Numbered from the stretch's first letter, positions 43,229-52,395 are shown. The stretch is 64,000 nt of DNA from Pseudomonadales bacterium (GCA_028281005.1 JANQKS010000056.1:1-64000); one strand, 5' to 3'. Translations and numbers: made by a program. The notes: generated by a model not told the origin, from the sequence alone.

Positions 43229-44029
43229 TTACCGGCTCCGGCCGGATTGCAGGGCAAAAGTAGTGAACATGCGGTCTTCCAGCGCCACATCAAAGTCGAT
43301 GCTGTCGTAGCGCACTTCGGTGAAGCTGCTACCCTCTTCTAAATCCACCATGCGAATGGTCACCGCAATGGTGCGCCCGCCCAACTCGCCTATTTCCAGC
43401 GCGGACATTTGCTTCAGCGGCACCATTTCCTGGTCAAAGTAGGTCAGCTCGAGCATGACGTGATCGTCCCGAATGATCATACGCTCCTTACCCCACACTA
43501 CCGGCGCATCCTCCCGCGGCAGCGCGTCGATGGTGTACACGGTATGCCCGTCTTGTTTGGCCACCTCAATCAATTCAAGGTCGTAATGGCGCAGGTACTT
43601 ATCACTGCGGGAGAGGTCGTTATAGGAAAAGTCTGAGCCGGCCCAACTCTGCGACATCATGGAACTCGGCAGGCGGATGTTACGATTCAGCTTGGGGTTG
43701 AAGGTCCACATCTTCTCACCGGTTTTAAGCATGGCATTGCCTGCGTCCTTGGCCGGTGCCGTAAAGCGGATCAACGCATCTTCCCGCCCACGCGTCCATG
43801 CGATCAAACTGGACGTGCGCTCCCAGGTGGGCCGCTTGATGACCATGGTCATTTCCGAATACGAGGTCAGCCCCCGAGTCAAATCGATGGCTTTGGTGAC
43901 CAACACCACCGGATCCACGTCGTTTGTGTCGCCCCCTGTATCCGTTTGCGCAGCCGAAGCGTGCGGGCAAAACAAGGCACTCATGAGAGCCACGAAAGCG
44001 CAAATTTGGACTTGATCTGTAAATTTCAT
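43229..44029 (-). CDS. LolA-like periplasmic carrier (outer-membrane lipoprotein-sorting family)
   Basis: A 266-residue exported protein. The signal peptide (MKFTDQVQICAFVALMSALFCPHASA) is followed by a LolA-like half-barrel: SYSEMTMVIKRPTWERTSSLIAWTRG near 55-80, AKDAGNAMLKTGEKMWTFNPKLNRN near 87-111, and VWGKERMIIRDDHVMLELTYFD near 175-196. This pattern matches the family often annotated outer membrane lipoprotein-sorting protein. First gene of the five-gene minus-strand operon. ATG 44029 is chosen because it begins a proper signal peptide; the upstream GTG at 44065 would cross the operator palindrome. Confidence 0.85.
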   Translation of the reverse strand: MKFTDQVQICAFVALMSALFCPHASAAQTDTGGDTNDVDPVVLVTKAIDLTRGLTSYSEMTMVIKRPTWERTSSLIAWTRGREDALIRFTAPAKDAGNAMLKTGEKMWTFNPKLNRNIRLPSSMMSQSWAGSDFSYNDLSRSDKYLRHYDLELIEVAKQDGHTVYTIDALPREDAPVVWGKERMIIRDDHVMLELTYFDQEMVPLKQMSALEIGELGGRTIAVTIRMVDLEEGSSFTEVRYDSIDFDVALEDRMFTTFALQSGRSR

Positions 44030-44052
44030 AAAACTTATACTCGCTCTAAATA

Positions 44053-44065
44053 TTGACCAAGTCAA
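44053..44065. promoter_or_regulatory. TetR operator candidate in the divergent gap
   Basis: Perfect palindrome TTGAC-CAA-GTCAA in the 41-base gap between the LolA-like start (44029) and the TetR start (44071). Its position, five bases upstream of the TetR ATG and 24 upstream of the operon, would let one dimer repress both genes. Confidence 0.6.
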
Positions 44066-44070
44066 CTTTT

Positions 44071-44694
44071 ATGTCGCTACGACAACAGAATAAAGCCAAA
44101 GCCCGCGCCAATATCCTGGCCGCCGCCGCTGCGCTCATTCAGCACCAAGGCGGCAGCAACACCACCACGCGCCAAATTGCGCAACAAGCCGGGGTGAGTT
44201 ATCAGACCTTGTACAACTATTTCCCGAGTAAAGCCCATGTTGTGCGCGCCCTCATCGATGCCGACATCCAAGCCTGGGCCACACAAGTCGACTTTGTCAT
44301 CAAACAATACGATGGCGATCTGCTTGGTACTTTGAGCACAATCAACCACAGCTGCTTCGACATCATGCAAGGCGAGAAACTGGAGCTATGGCGAGAGATC
44401 ATGACCCATTTTGCCAGCTGGGACCCCAGCGCAGATCAGGAGCTGGCCACGCTGAACGTGGTCGCTCACGAGCGTTATCATGCATTGTTAAGCATGGCGC
44501 AAGGGGTGGGAGAACTGCACCCCGAGGTTGACTTACACCTGCTGGCGCACACGCTGTTTTGCCTCACCGACTACGCCATGCTGCGCTACTTCTTAGCATT
44601 AAATGCAGACGCAAACACCGATCCGGCTGCACATATGCGCACCCTGGAGGAACAGCTAGAGCAATTGCTCCACCCGTATTTGATGAGGGCCTAA
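44071..44694 (+). CDS. TetR-family regulator of the Lol-like operon
   Basis: A 207-residue TetR-family protein. The helix-turn-helix is at about 30-55 (TTRQIAQQAGVSYQTLYNYFPSKAHVVRAL). The larger C-terminal domain has no named ligand. ATG at 44071 used; the TTG at 44053 would lie inside the palindrome. Its stop overlaps the convergent small gene by four bases. Divergence from the LolA-like gene makes it the likely local repressor; ligand and regulon are inference. Confidence 0.9.
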   Translation: MSLRQQNKAKARANILAAAAALIQHQGGSNTTTRQIAQQAGVSYQTLYNYFPSKAHVVRALIDADIQAWATQVDFVIKQYDGDLLGTLSTINHSCFDIMQGEKLELWREIMTHFASWDPSADQELATLNVVAHERYHALLSMAQGVGELHPEVDLHLLAHTLFCLTDYAMLRYFLALNADANTDPAAHMRTLEEQLEQLLHPYLMRA

Positions 44695-45056
44695 AATCGG
44701 CGCGTCAGCCGTAAGCCGTCTTTCGACAAACTGATCTGGTTGGCATTACTCTGCCAAACCAAGGTGAGTCCTGAGTCTTCACCGTCTTGACGGCCAAAAT
44801 ACCAGTCATGATTGAGACGCCAACCGATGATTTCGGTATGCGCGTCCAGATCAAACCGGCCGATACCCAGCGCGTAGGATTTTTGCACGGGCATTTCCGA
44901 AAAGTTGGCCGGAACTACGGCACGCGCGGCGTAGCTACCTAAGACCGGTTCATCCGCTAACGCAGCGGGCGCCAAACTCACGCAGAAGGCGGTCGCCGGT
45001 AGATATAGATATAGCCATTTTCTTGCACTTTTTGTTGCACGCTTAAATAGGCGCAT
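44691..45056 (-). CDS. Small exported hypothetical protein
   Basis: About 121 residues. MRLFKRATKSARKWLYLYLPA and a following hydrophobic stretch to about 35 form a long signal peptide (cleavage near APAALA). The mature part has a beta-rich repeat-like pattern (IGWRLNHDWYFGRQDGEDSGLTLVWQS) and ends in TRRF, suggesting a surface or outer-membrane protein. No family recognised. ATG at 45056 is preferred over one at 45116. Confidence 0.6.
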   Translation of the reverse strand: MRLFKRATKSARKWLYLYLPATAFCVSLAPAALADEPVLGSYAARAVVPANFSEMPVQKSYALGIGRFDLDAHTEIIGWRLNHDWYFGRQDGEDSGLTLVWQSNANQISLSKDGLRLTRRF

Positions 45057-45168
45057 AACGTCGCTCGCCTTTTGTGTGCTATCCCTGCAGAAATGTCCCG
45101 TTACCGGCCGCTTCACTGAGGTAAACTGCCGATATTCACCACTTTAACTTGGGCCCGCCGGAGGATTT

Positions 45169-46617
45169 GTGAAGAAGGTCACATTTGCGCTGATATTGAT
45201 TGTTGGGTTGATCCTGCTCTCACCGCCGTTGGTTGGCATGCAAGCCCGTGACGCACTGCAAGATGCTTTACAACAAGCCGCCGATCAAAGCGGCGAATTT
45301 TTGCACATTCGTTTGGAGGACTACGAAAACGGCTGGTTTGAGGGACACGGCAAAGTACGCATCGGCTTCAGTGACAGCTATCTGGACACCTTGTTTGAAG
45401 ACGATGAAAACCCCGAGCTGCAGCAGAGACTACGCGAAGGTTTGGTGCAGGCGGTGCGCATTAATCACGGGCCTGTCATCGTCGACGATGGTGTACACCT
45501 AGAACTTGGCCAAGCGATTGCGCTGATTGACACAAACAGCCACCCCGATATCGCCAAGTGGCTCGAACAAAGCGGCAACGCTTACCTGTTTAAACTATCC
45601 ATGGATCTCGGCTTCACCGGCAGCAGCGATCTTCACTTAGAGGCACCCGCGTTTACCACCCAGATGCAGGGCGGCGACGGCGCTACGGAATTGATCTTTG
45701 CGGGTGCCCAAGCATCCGGCAACCTGGATTTTAGCGACATGCACTTGCTCCTCGACGGGCAAATGAATGGCTTTTCGGTGCGTGGTACAGACGGTGAGGC
45801 GGTCATTGAGCGTACGGTGCTGAGCTCCGACATGGCTTATCCAGAGAGTGATCCCTATGGCGTGGGTGAAGGCGCCATCACCATTGACCGTATCGTCGCA
45901 GTACAAAACGACGCCACCGCGTTTGACCTCAATCAAGCTCGGTTTGATTTTGTCTCAACTAGGCAGGACCAAACTTTACGACTACAGGCGAAGTATGGCG
46001 TCGGCAAACTGGTAAGCGGCGGCGTCACTTATGAAGATGTGCAACTCAACGTGGTGGCGGACCAGGTCTCTCGCGAAGCCATGCGAGGACTGCAGGCAGT
46101 GAACGCCGAGATCGTCAGCAGCGAAGACCCCTCCGCATGGATGGCCGCTATGCGCACCCCCGTACATCAAATGTTAACCGCGGGGCTCACCGTACAAATT
46201 GCTCCGCTGTCATTTATCTACAATGACAAGCCGTTTAACGCGCAACTGTCCTTGAGCGCTCTACCCCAGGCGCTACCGGGCTTGGACACGTTTCAACTGG
46301 ACGACTTGAGTATGTGGATGAGCGTCATACGTATGGAGGCGGACGTGACCTTACACCGCGAATTAGCCACGGAACTGCTGATCCCGCAGATCAAGCAGCA
46401 ATTGCTGGCGGGGGTACCGGCAGACACCGAAGTTGATGAAGCCCAACTCGAAGACATGGCGCGTGCGCAGGCGCCGCTGATGTTGGGTGCGCTGATCGGC
46501 CAAGGTGTATTTCGTGCGGACGATAACAACCTCAGCGTGGCTGCTGAGTACAGTAATGGCGCCATGACCGTAAACGGCAACCCATTTCCACTCGAAGCGT
46601 TTTTGAATCAACCCTAA
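45169..46617 (+). CDS. DUF945 family (YdgA-like) exported protein
   Basis: A 482-residue protein with one N-terminal membrane segment or signal (KKVTFALILIVGLILLSPPLVG). The periplasmic remainder is typical of the DUF945/YdgA family: EDYENGWFEGHGKVRIGF near 45-62, FTGSSDLHLEAPAF, and a C-terminal region with MLGALIGQGVFRADDNNLSVAAEYSNGAMTVNGNPFPL. Function unknown. The start is GTG at 45169, with GGAGG five bases upstream. Confidence 0.85.
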   Translation: MKKVTFALILIVGLILLSPPLVGMQARDALQDALQQAADQSGEFLHIRLEDYENGWFEGHGKVRIGFSDSYLDTLFEDDENPELQQRLREGLVQAVRINHGPVIVDDGVHLELGQAIALIDTNSHPDIAKWLEQSGNAYLFKLSMDLGFTGSSDLHLEAPAFTTQMQGGDGATELIFAGAQASGNLDFSDMHLLLDGQMNGFSVRGTDGEAVIERTVLSSDMAYPESDPYGVGEGAITIDRIVAVQNDATAFDLNQARFDFVSTRQDQTLRLQAKYGVGKLVSGGVTYEDVQLNVVADQVSREAMRGLQAVNAEIVSSEDPSAWMAAMRTPVHQMLTAGLTVQIAPLSFIYNDKPFNAQLSLSALPQALPGLDTFQLDDLSMWMSVIRMEADVTLHRELATELLIPQIKQQLLAGVPADTEVDEAQLEDMARAQAPLMLGALIGQGVFRADDNNLSVAAEYSNGAMTVNGNPFPLEAFLNQP

Positions 46618-46628
46618 TAAGTTTGGTT

Positions 46629-48644
46629 ATGCCTAATAAAATTCGTTGGGGCTTACTGGCCACGGGCCGCATCGCTCGTACTTTCGCCGCTGCGCTGTCG
46701 GCCTCGGAACAGAATCAGCTGAAGGCCGTAGGAAGCCGCAGCGCCGCAGGGGCACAGGCCTTTGCGCAGGAATTTCCACAAGTTGCCGACCACTGTCACG
46801 CAAGTTACGCAGCACTCCTCGCCGATCCCGAGGTGGATGCGGTCTACATTAGCACCCCACACTCTAAACACGCCGCCTGGGCCATACGCGCACTGCAAGC
46901 CGGCAAAGCGGTGCTGTGCGAAAAGCCCTTGGCGCTGAATCACGCCCAATGTATGGCCATAGTGGAATGCGCCCGGCGACGGCAAGTGTTTCTCATGGAA
47001 GCCTTCATGTACCGGCTGCATCCGCAAATGCAGCAGGTTCAAAAGCTGATTGACGCAGGCGCGCTCGGTGAGGTTCGTCACATCGAGGCCAGCTTTGGCT
47101 ATCACGCGCCGTTTGACCCGGCTTCCCGCTTGTTCTCCAACGCGTTGGCCGGCGGCGGCATCATGGATGTAGGCTGTTACCCGCTGTCGTTTGCCCGCGC
47201 AGTAGCGGGTAGTGAACCTTATAACATTGCGGCCCACGGTCATTTGGGCAAAACCGGGGTCGACGAATGGGCCTCGGCGTTGCTGAAGTTTAACAATGGG
47301 GTGTCCGCGCAGCTGGCCACCGCGGTTTCGGCACAACTCGGCAATACCGCAACTGTGTTTGGCAGCCACGGACGTATCCACCTGCCTAAGCCGTGGTTAC
47401 CGGCTGACGATGCTGGCGCTTGGTCCTTTGAGCTCACCCAAGGAGCTGATACACAAACCATCGCAGGTAAAAACGATTCGCTGTATGTCATCGAAGCAGA
47501 TCATGTGGCCGAGCTGCTGCAAAACGGCGAACTGGAATCCCCTACTTTGACGTGGCAAGACTCGCTGCACCAAGCCTTGGCGCTGGACAACTGGCGACGG
47601 GAAATTGGTTTGGCCTATACCGCCGAGCAACCTGCTACCCACAGCGGGCCTCTGCTCGGCGCTGTTCGCACCGATCGACCGAGCATGGAACACAGCCATA
47701 TCCAACATCTGGACAAACCGGTCTCAAAGCTGGTGATGGGTTGTGACAACCAACCGTCCATGAGCCACGCGAGTGTCATGTGGGACGATTTTTTTGAGCA
47801 AGGGGGCAACTGTTTTGATACCGCCTACATCTACGGCGGCGGTACCATGGAAACTCTGCTCGGGCATTGGCATCAACAACGCGGCTTGCGTGAGGACATT
47901 GTCATCGTCGGCAAAGGCGCCCACACCCCGGACAACTTCCCCGGCTGCATCACACCACAGCTCGACACATCCCTGGAACGCCTGCAAACTGATTATGTAG
48001 ACGTTTATTTCTTACATCGAGATAACCTGGACATACCCGTGGGTGAGTTTGTCGACGCGCTCAACGATGAAGTTAAGCGCGGACGCATACGCGCGTTTGG
48101 CGGCTCTAATTGGACCTTGGAGCGCGTAGCAGCGGCCAACGAGTATGCCCAAGCCAACGGCTTACAGGGGTTTAGCGCTGTCTCCAACAACTTCAGCTTA
48201 GCGCTGATGCGCGAACCCATATGGCCGGGGACGGTGGCGTCTTCTACACCGGAGTACATCGACTTCCTGACCCGCAGCCAAATGGCGCTACTGCCTTGGT
48301 CGTCCCAAGCGCGGGGGTTTTTCACCCCTTGGGCAGACCAGGTGATAGCCGAAGCAGGTAGCGAAAACTTAGCCGTGACAACCATGCAGCCCACCATCGA
48401 AGAACTTAAGCGCGTATGGTTTTCCGACAAAAACTTTGCACGCAGACAGCGTGCTCAACAACTAGCAGAACGTTATGACACCGATCTGATTAACATTGCG
48501 TTGGCCTATGTGTTAAGACAACCATTCCCGACATTTGCCTTGGTTGGCCCACGCCTGTTGCAGGAGACCAGCAGTTGTATCGCCAGCTTGGAGATACCGC
48601 TCTCGGCTGCAGACATCACCTTCTTGGAGGCTGGCAGCGTCTGA
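46629..48644 (+). CDS. Fusion of Gfo/Idh/MocA dehydrogenase and aldo/keto reductase
   Basis: A 671-residue bifunctional protein. Residues 1-330 are a Gfo/Idh/MocA-type NAD(P)-dependent dehydrogenase with an N-terminal Rossmann motif (WGLLATGRIARTFA) and EKPLAL near 95. Residues 345-670 are an aldo/keto reductase with CFDTAYIYGGG (catalytic Asp/Tyr), IVGKGAH (Lys) and VYFLHRDN (His). The two domains are joined in one frame without a stop, and both ends look intact. Substrate likely a sugar or cyclitol, which is inference. ATG 46629 used; a TTG at 46623 is possible. Confidence 0.86.
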   Translation: MPNKIRWGLLATGRIARTFAAALSASEQNQLKAVGSRSAAGAQAFAQEFPQVADHCHASYAALLADPEVDAVYISTPHSKHAAWAIRALQAGKAVLCEKPLALNHAQCMAIVECARRRQVFLMEAFMYRLHPQMQQVQKLIDAGALGEVRHIEASFGYHAPFDPASRLFSNALAGGGIMDVGCYPLSFARAVAGSEPYNIAAHGHLGKTGVDEWASALLKFNNGVSAQLATAVSAQLGNTATVFGSHGRIHLPKPWLPADDAGAWSFELTQGADTQTIAGKNDSLYVIEADHVAELLQNGELESPTLTWQDSLHQALALDNWRREIGLAYTAEQPATHSGPLLGAVRTDRPSMEHSHIQHLDKPVSKLVMGCDNQPSMSHASVMWDDFFEQGGNCFDTAYIYGGGTMETLLGHWHQQRGLREDIVIVGKGAHTPDNFPGCITPQLDTSLERLQTDYVDVYFLHRDNLDIPVGEFVDALNDEVKRGRIRAFGGSNWTLERVAAANEYAQANGLQGFSAVSNNFSLALMREPIWPGTVASSTPEYIDFLTRSQMALLPWSSQARGFFTPWADQVIAEAGSENLAVTTMQPTIEELKRVWFSDKNFARRQRAQQLAERYDTDLINIALAYVLRQPFPTFALVGPRLLQETSSCIASLEIPLSAADITFLEAGSV

Positions 48645-48670
48645 ATACTTTGTAGATGCTCTGAGGTGAC

Positions 48671-49120
48671 CTAACGTCGGCGGCGCGCGAGAGAAACCAC
48701 GTTGTCGCCGCCAATCACCTGTTGCTTGAGCTTAAACAGCACCTCCCAGGTACGCGTCTTACCGGCTTCGTGCCAAAACCCACGACAGCCGATACCACCA
48801 CTGGTGGACCACATCGTCACCGAGACGCTTTGGGTTTGGCCCGGATTCCACAACAGGCAATGATTAGGTTCACTCTCTAACTTGCCGATGCCATCCAGCG
48901 CCATCCCCGCTACGCGCGCATCTATAACATAGGTGCCGACCTCATCCGGGGCGACGCGAATAGATACCTCTCCGGAGAAATCTTTCTCGAGTTGGCCGCT
49001 TACGGTAAACCCGCCCTCGTCTTCGCTGACCTGCAGGTCGAGCTGCACTTCTTCACCTAAGGCGGCGCCTTCCACCAGGAGCTTGCCGCGGCCCAACCAA
49101 CTGCCTTTATTGAGTAACAA
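48671..49120 (-). CDS. Hypothetical protein
   Basis: A 149-residue soluble-looking protein. Beta-rich in the middle (VQLDLQVSEDEGGFTVSGQLEKDF), two cysteines near 93 and 111, and a basic tail (SLARRRR). No family recognised. The start is TTG at 49120 with GGAG upstream. It begins only three bases after the truncated SRAP gene ends, and its ribosome site lies inside that gene's last codons, so the two are coupled. Confidence 0.65.
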   Translation of the reverse strand: MLLNKGSWLGRGKLLVEGAALGEEVQLDLQVSEDEGGFTVSGQLEKDFSGEVSIRVAPDEVGTYVIDARVAGMALDGIGKLESEPNHCLLWNPGQTQSVSVTMWSTSGGIGCRGFWHEAGKTRTWEVLFKLKQQVIGGDNVVSLARRRR

Positions 49121-49123
49121 ACT

Positions 49124-49468
49124 TCAGGCTCCTTTATGTCCCGTGTCTACTTCAATTGGAACCGCGGTGCCGATAGGTTCTACACAGCGGCGCTTTTGGT
49201 AGGGGGTCTTAAACGCGGGGCTTTTCGCGGCAGTCTCGGATTTGGCGTTAAACATGCTGTACTTAGTGGACAGCTCTTTTGCCCACAAAGGGGTCAACCA
49301 CCGGCGCATGGGCACCCGCTGCGGTTCGCCGTCGGCGCCCAATCTCAACACCGATACCGTCTCTGTGGGTGCTAAGTTGAAATTGTCCTGCCCGGTATAA
49401 CGCATCCCAACCCGTTCCATCAGCAACTGTGACAGAGGATCGGATGTCACGTTGAAGCGCCCACACAT
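49124..49468 (-). pseudogene. Truncated SRAP (HMCES/YedK-type) protein
   Basis: A 114-residue N-terminal fragment of the SOS-response-associated peptidase family, whose members cross-link to abasic sites. The catalytic Cys2 in MCGRFN and the conserved segment NAKSETAAKSPAF near 74-86 are intact. After RRCVEP the family normally continues into GFYEW and a further 100 residues with the active-site Glu and His. Here the sequence ends in an unrelated 17-residue tail and a stop. Full-length members are about 210-230 residues, so it is probably inactive. Confidence 0.7.
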
Positions 49469-49474
49469 AGCCAG

Positions 49475-50131
49475 TTACTCGCTTGGCACGTGTTTACCGG
49501 CTTGCCATCCGCCGTCTGCCAACACAGCCTGGGCAAACTCAATAGGAGTTGCTTCAAGTTGGGTCGCCATGGTGTCGTTCCAACGATTGAGAAAGCCAAA
49601 CAGGGATATCACCGCCACAATTTGCACGATCTGGCGGTCACTGAAATGCTGCTGGAGTGCTGCAAAATGTGTAGGGTCGCTGCTATTGGGTACCTCACCG
49701 GCCGCTAAAGCTAACGCAATCACGGCTTTTTCCGCCGGGCTGAATTCAGTAGACGCTTCATAATCTAGAACCGACGCCAGTTTAGCCTCAGACAAACCCT
49801 GGCGATGCCCGTTGTGCGAGGTGTGCGCCTGACAATAGCGGCAGCCGGCGGTTAAGCTGACGCAGTACGCGATCAGTTGCACCATGTCGCCGGGCAACGC
49901 CTCTGCCGCGTTTGGGTCTGCAGGCGCCATCTCTGCAAAAGCCTTCATTTGCCCACGTATGTCCGCGCCAAACGTCACACCGGCCAATAGCGAAAATGCC
50001 ATAGTCAGCTGCGGCATGTGCGCCATGGTCAACATGCTGTTGGGCACAAAACCCATGACCGCCTCCGCACCGGCAAAAACGGCTTCTAAATCCCCTAAAT
50101 CTTCCCGCTGCAGCGGTTCCACATGAGCCAT
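49475..50131 (-). CDS. AhpD-like carboxymuconolactone-decarboxylase-family protein
   Basis: A 218-residue helical protein with the thiol motif TAGCRYCQAHTSHNGHR near residue 110-126, i.e. CxxC followed by His, which in AhpD-like proteins gives peroxidase or disulphide-reductase activity. FVPNSMLTMAHMPQL near 27-41 is another family feature. The start is ATG at 50131 with GAGGGG nearby; the ORF is open upstream but without family sequence. No ahpC gene is present in the window. Confidence 0.84.
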   Translation of the reverse strand: MAHVEPLQREDLGDLEAVFAGAEAVMGFVPNSMLTMAHMPQLTMAFSLLAGVTFGADIRGQMKAFAEMAPADPNAAEALPGDMVQLIAYCVSLTAGCRYCQAHTSHNGHRQGLSEAKLASVLDYEASTEFSPAEKAVIALALAAGEVPNSSDPTHFAALQQHFSDRQIVQIVAVISLFGFLNRWNDTMATQLEATPIEFAQAVLADGGWQAGKHVPSE

Positions 50132-50237
50132 GGCTGCCCCTCTTTGGTTTTTCGGCTGTCCGCTAGTGTAGAGGTTTGCGTTTGCAGCTTCATTAAGGAA
50201 TGCTTGCGCGCTTCGCGCCAAACAAGCGCACCCGCAA

Positions 50238-52391
50238 ATGTCTAAAGAATGCCTCACAAATGCCGAAGAAATGACCGACAACGACAAGCCCACAACAGAA
50301 CCAGTGTCTAACGCTGACGCCCCATCGCGCACTGCGCAAACACCACCCATCGCCGCGCGACGTACTCACCAGCACACACATCACAACATCAGCATCGAAG
50401 ACCCGTACGCGTGGCTACGGGACCCCAACTATCCGCAAGTCGAAGACCCGGACATCCTGGCGTATCTGCACGCGGAGAACGATTACTTCGAACATTGCAT
50501 GCAGCCTCTGCAGCCCCTGGTTGAAGAGCTGTTTGCTGAAATTAAGGGCCGCCAACCCGACGAAGACGCCGGCGTACCCTACCGTAAAGACGGCTATCGC
50601 TACCAATGGCGGTACGGCAAAGACGCACAATACCGTACCTGGTACCGCGCGCCGCTGGCGGAGCCGGACGCCTGGCAGGTGTTACTCGACGAAGTCCCCA
50701 TGGCCACCGGTCATGAGTACTTTGCGCTGGGTTCCCTCAGCGTCAGCCCATGCGGCGAGAAACTGGCCTACAGCATCGATACCGAAGGCGACGAGCGTTA
50801 TACACTGCACGTCATCGATATCCGCAGCCGCGCCAGCCTTACCACCCCCATCTCCGACACCATCGGCAGCGCCATCTGGGACGCGCACAGCGCGTCGTTT
50901 TTGTACACCGTGGTAAATGAACAGTGGCAGCCGCTGACCGTATACCAGCGTCGGCTGCAAAACGAAACGTTGGATGACCCGCTGATTTTTGAAGAACAAG
51001 ACAGCGGCTTTCGGGTCAGCGCCAGCTTGTGCCAATCCGAACAATATGTATGTATTAACACCGGCAGCCATACCACCAACGAAGTCTGGTTGTTACCGCG
51101 CGAAGATTTTAATGCGCCCGCCGTGCTGATGCGGGAACGGGAAACCAACGTCGAGTACCACGTCGATCATGGTAACGGCGAATTTATCATCCGCAGCAAT
51201 CTGCGACACCGCAATTTTGATCTGCTGCGCGCCGCGCAAGACACCCCCCAAGCCGACCATTGGACCACCTTTGCAGAGGGTGATGAGCGTCATTACTTGA
51301 CCGGGCACTTAGTGTTGGCCGGACACATCATTGTTGAAGAGCGGGTAGACGGTCTGGATCAGGTGCGGGTCATGGACCTGCATGGGCGGGATCACTATGT
51401 GGATTTTGCCGAAGCGGCCTACGACGTCAGCATCGGCCACAACGCAGAATTTGACACCAAAACAGTGCGGCTAAGTTATACCTCCATGGTGACCCCGCAG
51501 ACGGTATACGACTACGACCTGCAAGACCGCACGCTGACGACGCTGAAAGTTCGCGAGATACCAAGCGGTTACGATGCCAGCCAGTTCACCACCCAGCGAT
51601 GCATGGCCAAAGCGCGGGACGGCGTGGCGGTACCCATTAGCCTGGTGTATCACAAGGGCACGCCATTTGACGGGACAGCGCCGCTGTATCTATACGGTTA
51701 TGGCGCCTACGGATTGGGTTTAAGCCCAAGTTTTTCCCCGGCACGTATTTCGCTGCTGGAGCGCGGTTTTATCTTTGCGGTAGCCCATATTCGCGGCGGC
51801 GACGAACTCGGTTACCACTGGTACGAAGACGGTAAGCTGGACAAGCGCACCAACACGTTTAACGACTTTGTTGACTGCGCACATTTTTTGATCAACGAAG
51901 GTTACACCAACGCCGGCCGCATCGTGATAGCCGGCGGCAGCGCGGGTGGTGAACTTATGGGCGCGGTGGTAAATCAGGCACCCGAGCTATGGGGTGCGGT
52001 AGCAGCCCACGTACCCTTTGTAGATGTGTTGAACACCATGTTAGACGCCAGCCTGCCGTTGACCCCGCCGGAATGGCCTGAATGGGGGAATCCCATCGAA
52101 GATCCCGCGGCATTCGATATGATCCGCGCTTACTCACCGTATGACCAACTGCAACCTGGCCACTATCCGCCAACGTTGGTCACCGCCGGGTTAAACGATC
52201 CGCGAGTCACCTACTGGGAACCCGCTAAATACGTCGCCAAATTGCGTGCCTGTAAACAGGACAACAATCTGCTGTTGCTAAAAACCAATATGGGGGCGGG
52301 TCACGGCGGGCAATCCGGCCGTTTTGACGCGCTGCGGGAAGTCGCAGAAGAGTACGCGTTTTTTATCGACGCGATGCGTGCGAACGACTAA
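50238..52391 (+). CDS. ptrB: Oligopeptidase B (S9A prolyl-oligopeptidase family)
   Basis: A 717-residue serine peptidase that cleaves short peptides after Lys or Arg. A beta-propeller domain spans about 75-430. The C-terminal alpha/beta-hydrolase has PLYLYGYGAYG near 475, FAVAHIRGGDELGYHWYEDGKL, the nucleophile in AGGSAGGELMG (Ser568) and the catalytic His in MGAGHGGQSGRFD near 695. The sequence is closer to oligopeptidase B than to prolyl oligopeptidase. No signal peptide, so cytoplasmic. Start ATG 50238; 50271 is a possible later start. Confidence 0.88.
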   Translation: MSKECLTNAEEMTDNDKPTTEPVSNADAPSRTAQTPPIAARRTHQHTHHNISIEDPYAWLRDPNYPQVEDPDILAYLHAENDYFEHCMQPLQPLVEELFAEIKGRQPDEDAGVPYRKDGYRYQWRYGKDAQYRTWYRAPLAEPDAWQVLLDEVPMATGHEYFALGSLSVSPCGEKLAYSIDTEGDERYTLHVIDIRSRASLTTPISDTIGSAIWDAHSASFLYTVVNEQWQPLTVYQRRLQNETLDDPLIFEEQDSGFRVSASLCQSEQYVCINTGSHTTNEVWLLPREDFNAPAVLMRERETNVEYHVDHGNGEFIIRSNLRHRNFDLLRAAQDTPQADHWTTFAEGDERHYLTGHLVLAGHIIVEERVDGLDQVRVMDLHGRDHYVDFAEAAYDVSIGHNAEFDTKTVRLSYTSMVTPQTVYDYDLQDRTLTTLKVREIPSGYDASQFTTQRCMAKARDGVAVPISLVYHKGTPFDGTAPLYLYGYGAYGLGLSPSFSPARISLLERGFIFAVAHIRGGDELGYHWYEDGKLDKRTNTFNDFVDCAHFLINEGYTNAGRIVIAGGSAGGELMGAVVNQAPELWGAVAAHVPFVDVLNTMLDASLPLTPPEWPEWGNPIEDPAAFDMIRAYSPYDQLQPGHYPPTLVTAGLNDPRVTYWEPAKYVAKLRACKQDNNLLLLKTNMGAGHGGQSGRFDALREVAEEYAFFIDAMRAND

Positions 52392-52395
52392 AACG

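Noticed and set aside
44053-44070. TTG start for the TetR gene
   Set aside because: It would place the operator palindrome inside the coding sequence and adds six residues outside the family start.
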